Shown one piece after another: positions 1-10,300 of a DNA stretch of 64,000 nucleotides. Source of the DNA: Gemmatimonadota bacterium (GTDB lineage Bacteria; Gemmatimonadota; Gemmatimonadetes; Longimicrobiales; Gaopeijiaceae); contig DQPL01000039.1 of the NCBI GenBank assembly GCA_015664885.1, positions 1 to 64,000 on the forward strand, read 5' to 3'. Numbering within the stretch: position 1 is the stretch's first letter; every line of letters starts with the position of its first letter. The notes beneath the pieces were generated by a model, which saw nothing but the letters and a program-made list of their open reading frames with translations, was not told the origin of the DNA and ran no database searches. Position numbers and translations under genes: made by a program.

Positions 1-3000
1 AAAAAGGCGGCGCGCCGGACGCCATCGCGGCAGCCGCTAGCTGCGCCGCCGCCGGCGCGAAGGCTGCGGCCGCGGGCGGCACGGGCGCGGGCACCGGAGT
101 GGACGGCGCCGCAACGAGTGACGCGGAGGCGGGCAACGGAGACGCCTGTGCTGGCGGCACGGCCGGCTCCATCTGCGGGCCGCGCCAGCGGATGTGGAAA
201 GGGTCGCCTCCTATGGAAATTCGGAGTGCAGACGAACCTTCGCGCAGGACGCTGCGATGGCCGAGCGCTCTGGTCTCCACGCCGTAGAGCGGCTGCAGGT
301 CCACCGGGACCCGCTCTGCGATGAGCCGACCCAGCAGGTGCAGCAGCGAAGACACGTCACCCTTGTGCGCGCTCAAGGCGGACTGAGCGACGTGCGGCCG
401 GCCCTCGAGGATGCGAGCGATCATGCGCGTGCACGAGGAGCCCGGCCCCATCTCCAGGAAGAGGCGGACGCCCTGCTCGTATGCTCGCTCGATGAGCTTC
501 GGGAAGTCGAAGCCGCGCACCGCTTGCTCGAGAATGCTGTCGGCCGCGCTCTCGCGGGTCACCTCGTAGACGTCTCCGGCTGCGGCGCTGAAAAAGCGCA
601 CTCCAGCGGGAGCCGTCGTCGGGAAGAGGTGGAAGTCGTGGTACTCTTTGGCCACGGGTTCGGCCACGGCGCAGTGCACCGTGGGCACGCCTTCCAGCGC
701 GTGGAAGTTGCAGTGCAGGGCGTCCACCACCGCGGCGACGCGTTTGCGGTCGCCTCCGATGACGCATTCGGCCGGTGTGTTGATGATAAGCAGGTAGACG
801 CGCTCCTCGGCGTCCAGTACGCCACGCACCGCCGCGGCTGCTCGATCGACCACGCCGGTGACCCAGTCCACTTCCTCGAACTCAGTCAGACCCCAACTCT
901 TGCGGATGCTGTCGCAGTTGCCCGCCAAATCGTCGGTGAAGAGCGAGCTCTCCATGAGTCGAGCGAGCATCATTTCTCGGTCTCGCCAGGCGCGTAGCGA
1001 GAACAGCCCTGTGGGTTCTCCCAGGCTGTAGCCCAAGACGCTGCCTGGCTCGACGCCGAAGGAGCGCACGAGGTCGGACACCACCGTGCCCAGCGCGACC
1101 TGCGCGATGATGAAGGCGCGCTCGTCATCGCCAAGGTCCTTGCTGGACGCCGCGTTCCAGAAGCGATCAGGCAAGAGTTGCTGCGGAAGGTACAGAGTCT
1201 CGGCGTCTTGCCTGCGAGCGATCTCCGGCCACTCTACGGCCAGCTCGCGACCCATGCCGGTATAGTGGTTGCCCGACCCTGGGAAGACGAAGGCGAGCTC
1301 CCTCCGACCGCCCAGCGGGTGGGGATTCCACAAGATGCGGTTCGAATCCGGCAGGGCACTGTCGTCGGCCTCACCACGTAGCATGGCGCCCGCCGCGTCT
1401 GCCAAGCGCAGCAGCTCCTCGCGGGAGCGCGCAACGAGCGACAGGCCGAGCTTGGCCTCCGGACTTTGCCCCACTTTCCGGAACCAATCGCGCGCGAGCA
1501 ACTCGATGGCTTCGGTCTCGTGGCGCGCGTGGGACGCGAGGGCGGCGAGCCTCGCTCCTAGCAGCGAGACGTCGTCGCCTTCTACGGCGAAGAGTGCCTC
1601 GCTGCGCGCCCCCAGCGGTTGGCGCCGCTCGGGGAGCGTGGCTCCGCCCTTGCTCGCCTCGTGCTCCTCGAGCACGAGGTGGCAACAGCCTCCGTCCACA
1701 CCGAGTGTGCTCACACCCGCGCGGCGGGGGCCGTCGGCCCGGTTTCTCAGCCAGTACTGGGGCTCCTTCGCGAGCAGGAAGTCCCTGGGCGACAGGTCCG
1801 CGCGCACCGACCGCAACCCTCGTACAGGCGGCAACACCTCCTGGTACAGGCAGAGCGCTGTCTTGACCGTCGACGCGAGCGCCGAAGCAGCGCCGGCGTG
1901 TCCGACGTCGGCCTTCACGCTGCCCAGGTGCCGCACCGGCGCCAAATGGCGTGGTGAGAAGAACGAGCACAGCGCCTCGGTCTCGATGCGGTCCTCGATA
2001 TGGTTGCCGCTCCCGTGGGTCTCGACGTAGCCGACCAGGGCGGGGTCGAGATCCGCTTCTTGATAGGCGCGTTCGAGGGCTCGCGAATAGGTGTCGGGCG
2101 TGGGCATGGGCCGCTGGGCCGAGCCTCCCGAGTTGGCGCCGAATCCGCGGATCACAGCGTAAACACGGTCCCCGTCGCGCTCGGCATCCTCCAAGCGTTT
2201 GAGTACCACTGCCGCGGCTCCCTCGCCTACTACCGTACCATCCGCGTCCGCGTCGAAGGGGCGCGCGCGACCGCTTGCCGAGTAGTGGTGGAGCGCATGC
2301 GTGGCCAGCACCGCGCGCACATCTCCCGCGAGATCCACTGCTCCTACCAGACAGCTATCCAACTCGCGCTCTTGCAGCGCACGCACCGCGACCTCCAGCG
2401 CATGCATGCCTGAAGTCTCCTCGCTGGAGATCGTGTAGCTTGGACCGCCAACGCGAAACTCCCGCGCGATGCGACTCGCGACGATGCCGCCCAACGCGCC
2501 CATAGTGCGGTTGGCGGTCAGGGGCGGCACAGTGTTGTCGCGCACGCCCTCGTCCGCCGCCCAACGGAAATGGAAGTTGGTGGTATTGAGGTCTAGCGCG
2601 ATGCCGATGAAGACGCCGGAGCGTAGCCGCTCCCCGCCCTTGAAGCCCGCGTCATCGATGGCGTTCGCCATGACATTGAGCATGAGGAGCTGCTGAGGAA
2701 GCATCTCCTCCAACTCCCTCGGCGGAATGCGGAACCGACCCTGAGGAATGTCCAAGCGATCGATGTAGTGGCCACGAAAATCGTTGGCGTGTAGCCCTAG
2801 GCCCTCGAACCAGTCGCACTCTGTGGCACCCCACCAGCGCGTTGGCGTGGTGGGCTGTATCTCCGGTTCGCCGCCGAGCACACGCTCCTGAAAGGCCCGC
2901 AGGCCGACCCAAGGGCCGAAGTGAGCGTCCATGCCCACGATGGCGATGGGGTCGGTGCGCGGTGCTTGCGCGGATACCGACGCCTGCGCGCCCGGCCGCC

Positions 3001-4327
3001 ATTCCTCCAGAAGCACATGGGCGTTGATCCCGCCGAAGCCGAACGCGCTGATGGCGGCACGTCGAGGTACCTCCTCGGAGCGCCGCAGCCAGGGCTGGCC
3101 TTGTGAGAGGACCCGGAAGGGACCCGAATTCAGGCCCTCGTCCACCGGTGTCTCGAAGTTGGCGGTCGGCGGTAGCGTCTCGGACTCCAAGGCGAGCAGG
3201 ACCTTTGCCAGTCCAGCGGCAGCGGCGGCTGTGAGCAGGTGGCCCACGTTGGACTTCACTGACCCGATGACACAGGGCCGCTCCTGGGGAGGAACCTCGG
3301 CCCAGAGTGCTTGCAGGCTCCGGAGTTCTGCTTTGTCCCCGGCGGGTGTGCCCGTGCCGTGGCATTCGATCAGGTCCACATCCTGCGGTGTCCAGCCGGC
3401 CTGCTCGTAAGCGGCCCGCATCGCGCGCAGCTGTCCCTCGAAGTCCGGCGACATGAGGCTGCCGCCCACGTCGTTGCTCAGGCCGATGCCGCGGATGACG
3501 GCGTGGATCCGGTCTCCGTCGCGCTCGGCGTCTTCGCGTCGCTTGAGCAGGAAGAGCCCCGCGCCCTCCCCGACCACGAGGCCGTCCGCGCGGTGATCGA
3601 AAGGCGAACACCGGCCGCTGGGTGACAGCGCCCGCAACTGGCTGAAGCCCATCTGCGTGTAAAGCGATGACGGCCGCGACACCCCTCCCGTGAGCATGGC
3701 GTCAGCGCGTCCCGATGCGAGCTCGTCGCACGCGAGCTTCAATGCGTAGAGCGATGACGCGCACGCCGCGTCCAGTGTGTAGCTGCCACCACGCAGGCCC
3801 AGCGCGTGGGCCACCAGGCCCGCGGGAAGTCCCGCCACATATCGATTGAGGGGCTCGGTGGCGTCGGGCTCAGGGCCGACTTGCCCGAGGCGTTCCGCGA
3901 AGCTCCGGCCCAGCGTCTCCAAGGCCAGCGCGGAGGCCGCATCGGTGGGCAGAACGATGTTGCCGAAGATGACGCCGGTGCGATCCCGGTCGAGGGTCTC
4001 GGGCAGGCCGTCCGCGAGGGCCATCTGAGCCGCGCGCAAGGCCACGCGAAACATGGGGTCCAGCCGATCCAGGAGATCTGCGTCGATACTCAGCTCGTCG
4101 ACATTGAGCTCGATGTCGAGCAAGAGGCCGGCGCGCCGCGCGTAGACCCGATCCGCGGCCGCGATCTCGGGTGAATACGCATCGTCTGGATCGAGGGACC
4201 AACGGCGAGCCGGGACTTCTACGGTGGCGTCCTTACCGCTCGCGATGTTGGTCCAAAAGTCCTGCGGGTTCTCGGCGCCGGGAAAGACTCCCCCGAAGCC
4301 AACGACAGCTATGTCGAGGCGATTCAG
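1..4327 (-). CDS. PUFA synthase-like protein, KS-CLF-AT (3' end beyond window)
   Basis: This is the third gene of the pfa-like operon. It is open from position 4327 to the left edge (about 1,440 residues) and incomplete at its C-terminus. Reading the minus strand shows three domains. The first is a ketosynthase with the DAACASS active site (Cys about residue 189), an ECHGTGT motif and a SNVGH motif. The second is KS-like, but its active-site Cys is replaced (SSEETSG, about residue 634), as in chain-length factors. The third is an acyltransferase with PGSGNHYTGMG and GYSLGE (Ser about residue 1101). The visible sequence ends in an Ala/Pro-rich linker. KS-CLF-AT is the N-terminal half of myxobacterial Pfa3, where dehydratase domains follow; those would lie outside the window. 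The start is CTG, overlapping the pfaA stop (CTGA), with GAGG 7 nt upstream; no ATG, GTG or TTG fits before the KS domain. Domain calls are strong; the product is unknown. Confidence 0.85.
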   Translation of the reverse strand, partial: MNRLDIAVVGFGGVFPGAENPQDFWTNIASGKDATVEVPARRWSLDPDDAYSPEIAAADRVYARRAGLLLDIELNVDELSIDADLLDRLDPMFRVALRAAQMALADGLPETLDRDRTGVIFGNIVLPTDAASALALETLGRSFAERLGQVGPEPDATEPLNRYVAGLPAGLVAHALGLRGGSYTLDAACASSLYALKLACDELASGRADAMLTGGVSRPSSLYTQMGFSQLRALSPSGRCSPFDHRADGLVVGEGAGLFLLKRREDAERDGDRIHAVIRGIGLSNDVGGSLMSPDFEGQLRAMRAAYEQAGWTPQDVDLIECHGTGTPAGDKAELRSLQALWAEVPPQERPCVIGSVKSNVGHLLTAAAAAGLAKVLLALESETLPPTANFETPVDEGLNSGPFRVLSQGQPWLRRSEEVPRRAAISAFGFGGINAHVLLEEWRPGAQASVSAQAPRTDPIAIVGMDAHFGPWVGLRAFQERVLGGEPEIQPTTPTRWWGATECDWFEGLGLHANDFRGHYIDRLDIPQGRFRIPPRELEEMLPQQLLMLNVMANAIDDAGFKGGERLRSGVFIGIALDLNTTNFHFRWAADEGVRDNTVPPLTANRTMGALGGIVASRIAREFRVGGPSYTISSEETSGMHALEVAVRALQERELDSCLVGAVDLAGDVRAVLATHALHHYSASGRARPFDADADGTVVGEGAAAVVLKRLEDAERDGDRVYAVIRGFGANSGGSAQRPMPTPDTYSRALERAYQEADLDPALVGYVETHGSGNHIEDRIETEALCSFFSPRHLAPVRHLGSVKADVGHAGAASALASTVKTALCLYQEVLPPVRGLRSVRADLSPRDFLLAKEPQYWLRNRADGPRRAGVSTLGVDGGCCHLVLEEHEASKGGATLPERRQPLGARSEALFAVEGDDVSLLGARLAALASHARHETEAIELLARDWFRKVGQSPEAKLGLSLVARSREELLRLADAAGAMLRGEADDSALPDSNRILWNPHPLGGRRELAFVFPGSGNHYTGMGRELAVEWPEIARRQDAETLYLPQQLLPDRFWNAASSKDLGDDERAFIIAQVALGTVVSDLVRSFGVEPGSVLGYSLGEPTGLFSLRAWRDREMMLARLMESSLFTDDLAGNCDSIRKSWGLTEFEEVDWVTGVVDRAAAAVRGVLDAEERVYLLIINTPAECVIGGDRKRVAAVVDALHCNFHALEGVPTVHCAVAEPVAKEYHDFHLFPTTAPAGVRFFSAAAGDVYEVTRESAADSILEQAVRGFDFPKLIERAYEQGVRLFLEMGPGSSCTRMIARILEGRPHVAQSALSAHKGDVSSLLHLLGRLIAERVPVDLQPLYGVETRALGHRSVLREGSSALRISIGGDPFHIRWRGPQMEPAVPPAQASPLPASASLVAAPSTPVPAPVPPAAAAFAPAAAQLAAAAMASGAPPF

Positions 4328-7300
4328 GAGCTGACCTCGAGGGGCAGTCGATTGCTGCGGAACGTGCTCGTCAGCCCCTCGTCGATGGTGTTCTCGCACC
4401 CCTCGAAGCGCGCGACCAGCCGGCCGTCGCCATCGAGGAACTCCAGGTCGGCGAGCACCCGGGTCTCGTCACTCTTCGTGATGCGAGCCACCACGTGGGC
4501 ACCGTCTTTCGGGAACGCTCCGTATTGGCGGTAACTGGCCGCCGCACATGGCAGCGAAGGACCGGCGCTGTGGACCCCCGACCAGAAGGTGAGAAGTTGG
4601 ATGCCCACGTCGAGCACCAGCGGATCCGTCAGCCAGCGCCGACGGAACGGACGCTCCATCCACTCGCTCGGCGGCGGGGCCGCCGACGCGTCGGCGACGA
4701 CGCCCTCCGGGGAGCAGGTCTGCACACGTTCGATTCCCTGAAGAGCAGGGCCGTGGAATAGGTGATCGCGGTACGTCTCGGCTGCGGTCTTCTCATAAGC
4801 GGGTCCCTGCGGAGCGTTCAGTTGGGGCTCGCCCTCCGGCAGGGCCTCGGCCAGGAGGATCTCCGCCCTAGCGTGCAGGAACTCCCTGTCGTCGCCCTGA
4901 GTGGCGCGCAGCTCCATCTCAACGCGGTAGTAGCCTTCCTCGTCCTTACGCGCACTACCTGCGTGGATCTTCAGGCCCAGGCTGGCGTCCGCGTCCAAGA
5001 CCAAACCCTTGAGCAACTTGAGGTTGTCGAAGCCGTGGAACTTCAGGCCGGGATTGCCATGCAGCGCGCCGTGCGCGAGCCATTCGGGCAGCATCGCCAT
5101 GGGCACGACGGCCTTGCCGTCCAGGACGTGCGAGCGCAGGAAGGAACAACTCGCTACGTCGATGTCCTCTTGAGCCACCAGCGGCAGGGAGGAGGAAGCG
5201 TCAGGACCCATTGGTCCCGTTTGTGCGATAGGCTCAGGGCTCACAGCGTCGGCCGGGGCGGGGCCCAGGACAACACGCTCGACGTCCGACTCGTCAGTAG
5301 CCAACTCGCGTAGCAGGTGGTCCGCACCCTGGGCCAGCGGAATGAGTGGCACTCCTTCGCTGGCGAAGGCCGCCCTGAGCGATTCGTCCACCATACCGCC
5401 TTCCCAAGGTCCCCAATTGAGGCTCAGGACCCTGCAATCGGGAAGACGCCGGGCCTCTTGCTGGGCGACTTTGTTGAGCACCTCGTTTGCGATCGCGTAG
5501 TCCACCTGACCCACGCGACCATACCGTGCGGTCGACGAGCTGAACAACACGAGGGCGCGCAAGGCGTCACGGTCCACTGCCTCGAGCAGGTTTCGAAGAC
5601 CGGTCACTTTTGGCTCATAGACCTTCTGGAAACTTTCGGCCGTCTTGTCGAGGATGTGCTGGTCGGCGAGTACGCCAGCCCCGTGCACTAGGACCCGAAC
5701 GGGGCCGTGGAGCTCACGAATCGAGGAGAGAGCGTCGCTTACGGCCAATGCGTCAGTCACGTCGACCTGCATGTAGCGTACCGTCGCGCCCGTATCGTTC
5801 ATCCGCTCGAGGTTGGTGCGGATCTCCCTCTCGGCGCGGATTCGCTTGTACATGTCGCCAGCCTCGCGCGGCGATGGCGCGTCGCCGCGTGCGAGCATGG
5901 CCTGCTTGATTTCCGCCTCGGTCCCGAGCTTCGCTAGCCACTCGGGCTCGGCTTCCGGCTCCGGGCTGCGACCGAGTAGCGCGAGCGTCGGCTGGCACGA
6001 TTTCGCAAGCGCCAGAGCGACCTCCGCGGTGACGCCTCTCGCGCCGCCACTGAGCACTACCACATCGCCCTTGTCCAGGGGCAGGGATCCGTTGGCGGAC
6101 GGGAGTGACCCGCCTACCAGCTCGAGCACGCTACGGCCGGTAGCGCTCAAACCCACTTCCACGGGGCCGGCGCGGAACAGCTCGGCAACAATGGCGCGCG
6201 CTGCGTCGGAATTTTGCAGGTCTGGTGCCAAGTCGAGTGCGCGGCAACGCACCTCAGGCCACTCACCAGCGGCTGACTTTGTAAGGCCGGCAAAGCCCCC
6301 GGAGAGCGGGTCGGCAATCTCGTTGCCCGTGGTGCCGAATGCCCCATCGAGGCGGGAGGCGCTCACTAGGAACGCTCCGCCCTTGAGGCCAGCGGTACGT
6401 AGGCCGTTGCCGGCCGCCTGGACCACCTGGAGCGCACCCAGCAGATCCTCGTCCGACGCTCCGTCGCGCGGGGGAAGGATGACGACACCCACGACAGCCT
6501 CATTGCTCGAGCCGTTCAGCGACTTCGCCGACACGGCGCGTGGCTGGTAACCCTCGCCCTCGAGAAGCTTTAGGATCTCCGACGCCAACTCCGCGTCTCC
6601 ATCGGTAATCCAGATCGCGGCTCCGGCAGCCGGCCGAGTAACCTCCTCTTCGGGGGCACCGTTGAAGTCCCGCGACCGCAGCACGTACCGCTGCAGCGGT
6701 CTCAGGGCTACTTCCTCCACCTCGGCCTCCGGGTCCGCGGCGACTGCCTGCGTCTCCGCCGCCAATGCCACGGTCTTCACGGCGGGCGACGAGACCGTGA
6801 CCTGTGCCTCGACCACCCCTGGCGTGGGCTCGCTCGAGGTCACCGGTGTGGCGCCCTCTCCGGGGATCAGGTCGAGCAGCGACTGGAGTGTGCGCAGCGT
6901 GCCCAGCTGATCGGGGCCGACCTTGGGCGCGTTGGGCAGCTCGTCCTGCAGCGCGGACAGGATCTCGACACGCTTGATGGAATCGATGCCCAGATCCGAG
7001 TCGAGCTCCATTTTTAGCTCGAGTACTTCCGCAGGGTATCCTGTCTTGTCGGACACGATGTCCAAGAGGATCTTCGCCACGTCTAGATCAGGCGCCGCCG
7101 CCGGAGCCACAGCGGCTGTGACCGGTTCTGGCGCCTCGGCGGGCACGACGACGGCGGCCGGCGATTCGGCCGGGGCCGGTACCATGCGCTCGAGGCTGGG
7201 AGCGGCGTAGACCGACGGGGCGGCGGGCGCAGGCAGAGACATCAACGGCTGTGCACTCGAGACAGCGGGGGCCACAGGAGGTGCCGGTGCCACGGGCACG

Positions 7301-10300
7301 CCCATCGACATGTCCAGGAAGCGCTGCTGTTGCTGGAGCAACGTGTGGTAGTGCTGCTGAGAGGCATTCTGCCCCTCGAGGAACTGCTGATGCAGCTGCG
7401 CTGTCTGCTGCTGGAGGTGCTGAAGCACCGCCATGTTCTCCTGAGTGATCCGCAGGGCTTCAGCCACCGAGCCTGCTACGGGAGCCGCCACGGGAGCGAC
7501 CGGTACGGGCAGCGGAGCAGGGGTACTCAGCAAGGCCGGGGTACCCGGCAAAGCCGGGGTGCCCTCCCCGTTCGGCGCTCTGTCCTCGGTGTGCGCGCCG
7601 TCGGCCCGTGCGGGCTGTGCTGCCTTGTCATTGTTGCGTGGCATCGGTTCTCTCTTGCGGGTCCGGATATTGGCTCCCCCCACCTGATAGGTGAGCGCCG
7701 CGCGGCCGGCTATCGCCGGAGCAGCGGGCGGGTCGAAGGAAGCGTCCCAGGGCTGCAGGTCTATGGTGTGGCCGAGTGAGCCGATCTGGGCCAACACTCG
7801 AGCTAAATCGCGGATGCCCGAGCGCGATCCGTGGCTCGCGTCGAGGGCGAACGCGTGGTGAGGCTCGCCGTCAAGGACGGAGTCGACGAGCCCGCTGAGG
7901 TGCCCGTGCGGTCCCGTCTCCACGAAAGTCCGTACGCCGTCCTTGTGCATTCGGCTGACAAGCTCATCGAAGAGTACAGGGCGCGCGAGCTGCCCGGCCA
8001 GAAGCGCTTTGGCCTCCTCGGCGTCGGCCGGGTACGACTTGCCGGTGCTGTTCGCGTAGACGGGCACCGGGCCTTCGGCTAGTTCGATTCCCTCCAATGC
8101 GCTGGCGAGCGGTGCTTCGGCTTCAGAGACCAGCGGGGAGTGGAAGGCAGCAGAGACGGGCAGGCGACGCGCGTCGATCTGACGAACACGAAGTGCCCCT
8201 GATGCGCGCTCGATCTCGTCGGTGGCACCAGAAAGAACGACCTGTGCCGGCGCGTTGCGGTTCGCCACCACTAGGTCGAGAGACTCGGCGGCGATGACCT
8301 TCTCCACCTCCGCGAGGCCTGCCCGCACCGCGAGCATGGCCCCCCGGCCACCGTCCAGTTCGCCCATCACGCGACCGCGGAGTCGAGCGAGCGCGTGGAA
8401 GTCCTGCCTCGTCAGCCGGCCGGCAGCGCACAGAGCGCTGAGTTCGCCGAAGCTGTGGCCGGCCGTCGCCGCAGGCGTGACCCCGAACAAACGAAGAACC
8501 GCGTCGGCCCCGAGGCTGACGGCTCCGATTCCCGGCTGAGCGTTTGATGTGTCCCGCAGCGCGTCTTCTTGTAGCTGCCGCGCGTCGTGATCGAAGGCGG
8601 GATGCGGATAGACTACGTCACTCAAACGGTTCTCGGAGTCTCCGGCGTCGGCCAGCTCGAGGGACGCGCGCATGCTCGGGAACTGACACGCGAGGTCGCG
8701 GAGCATGCCTACGTATTGAGAGCCTTGGCCGGGAAAGAGAAACGCCAGATCGCCCGCCGCTGGGCCACGACCATAGTAGACGCCGTCCGGCGTGGACCAC
8801 GTCGTCTCTTTGTGGGCGTCGAGCAGGCTGGTGACTCGAGTTGCCAGAGCGGGCGCATCGGTATGGCCCTTCTCGACGACGAGCAGTAGTCGCTCGGCGT
8901 CATCTGCACGGAAGGCCTTACGGGAGATCTGGCCCAACTCACGAACGGCGTCCCAGTGCGAAGCCTCACCCAGACGTGTCAACCATTCCTTGAGGTTGTG
9001 TTGCGTAGGTGCGCTGAAGGCAACGATTTGCACATCTCCGTCCCAATCAGTCTCCTCGTTCGCGCTGCCCTCGCTGATGTGCTCCTGCAGTACGCAGTGA
9101 AAGTTGCTGCCACCGAAGCCGAAGGAACTGACCGCTGCTCGCCGAGGATGGCCGTCGGGCGCGAGCCAAGGGCGTTTGTCCGTGTTCACGTAGAAGGGCG
9201 AGGCGCCCGGCGCGAGCTGCGCCAACGGCTTTTCGACCTTCAGCGTGGGCGGCAGCACTTTGTGGTGAAGCGCCATCGCTGCCTTGATCAGGGATGCGGC
9301 GCCCGCTGCGGCCTTGGTGTGTCCAATCTGAGACTTCACCGAACCGAGCGCACACCACGTGCCCTCCGCCCCGCTCTCACGGTAGACCGCAGTGAGGGCT
9401 TCGGACTCGGCGGCGTCTCCTGCGACCGTACCGGTACCGTGGGCCTCGACGAGTTGCACGGTATCGGGCGTGGTGCCGGCACGCTGGTAGGCCCGGCGCA
9501 GCGCCTTGGCTTGACCCAACGAACTCGGCGCATAGATGGCGTTGCCCTTGCCGTCGCTCGATGTGCCCAGACCACGGATCTCGGCGTAGATGCGGTCGCC
9601 GTCGTGGACTGCGTCGTCCAAGCGCTTCAGGACGAGGATGCCCACTCCTTCACCGAGGATGGTGCCGTCGCCTTCGTGGTCGAAGGGACGTGCATTGCCG
9701 GTGGCGCTCAACGCGGGCGTCTTCGAGAAGCACATGTACATGAAGATGTCGTTGAGCGTGTCGACACCGCCGGTGATGGCCATGTCGCAGCGGCCGTCGG
9801 CGAGCTCCATGGCGGCTAGGTGGAGTGCACTCAGCGAACTGGCGCAAGCCGCGTCCACGACGCAGTTGGTGCCACCCAGGTCCAGCCTGTTCGCGATCCT
9901 GCCCGCGACGACATTGCCGAGAAGGCCTGGGAACGACGCCTCTTGCCACTCGACGTAGGAGTCCGAGATGCGGCGCACCACGTCCTCCGCCACTTCACCG
10001 TCGACGCCAGATTCAGCCAACGCCCTACGCCAAAACGGGTGTCCGAGGCGCGCACCCAGGGAAATCGTTAGTTCCAGGGTCCCAGTAACACCCATCAGCA
10101 CACTGACGCGATCCCGATCGAAGTCCCGATCAGGGCCGTAACCCGCGTCGATGAGTGCCTTGCGCGCCGTATAGAGCGCCAGGAGCTGCGCGGTATCGGT
10201 CGCCTCCAGGGCGTTCGGAGCGATGCCGAAGTCCAGTGGATTGAAATCGACGGGTGGCAGGAACCCGCCCCGCGCCGCGTAGGTCATGTCGGGCGCTTTG

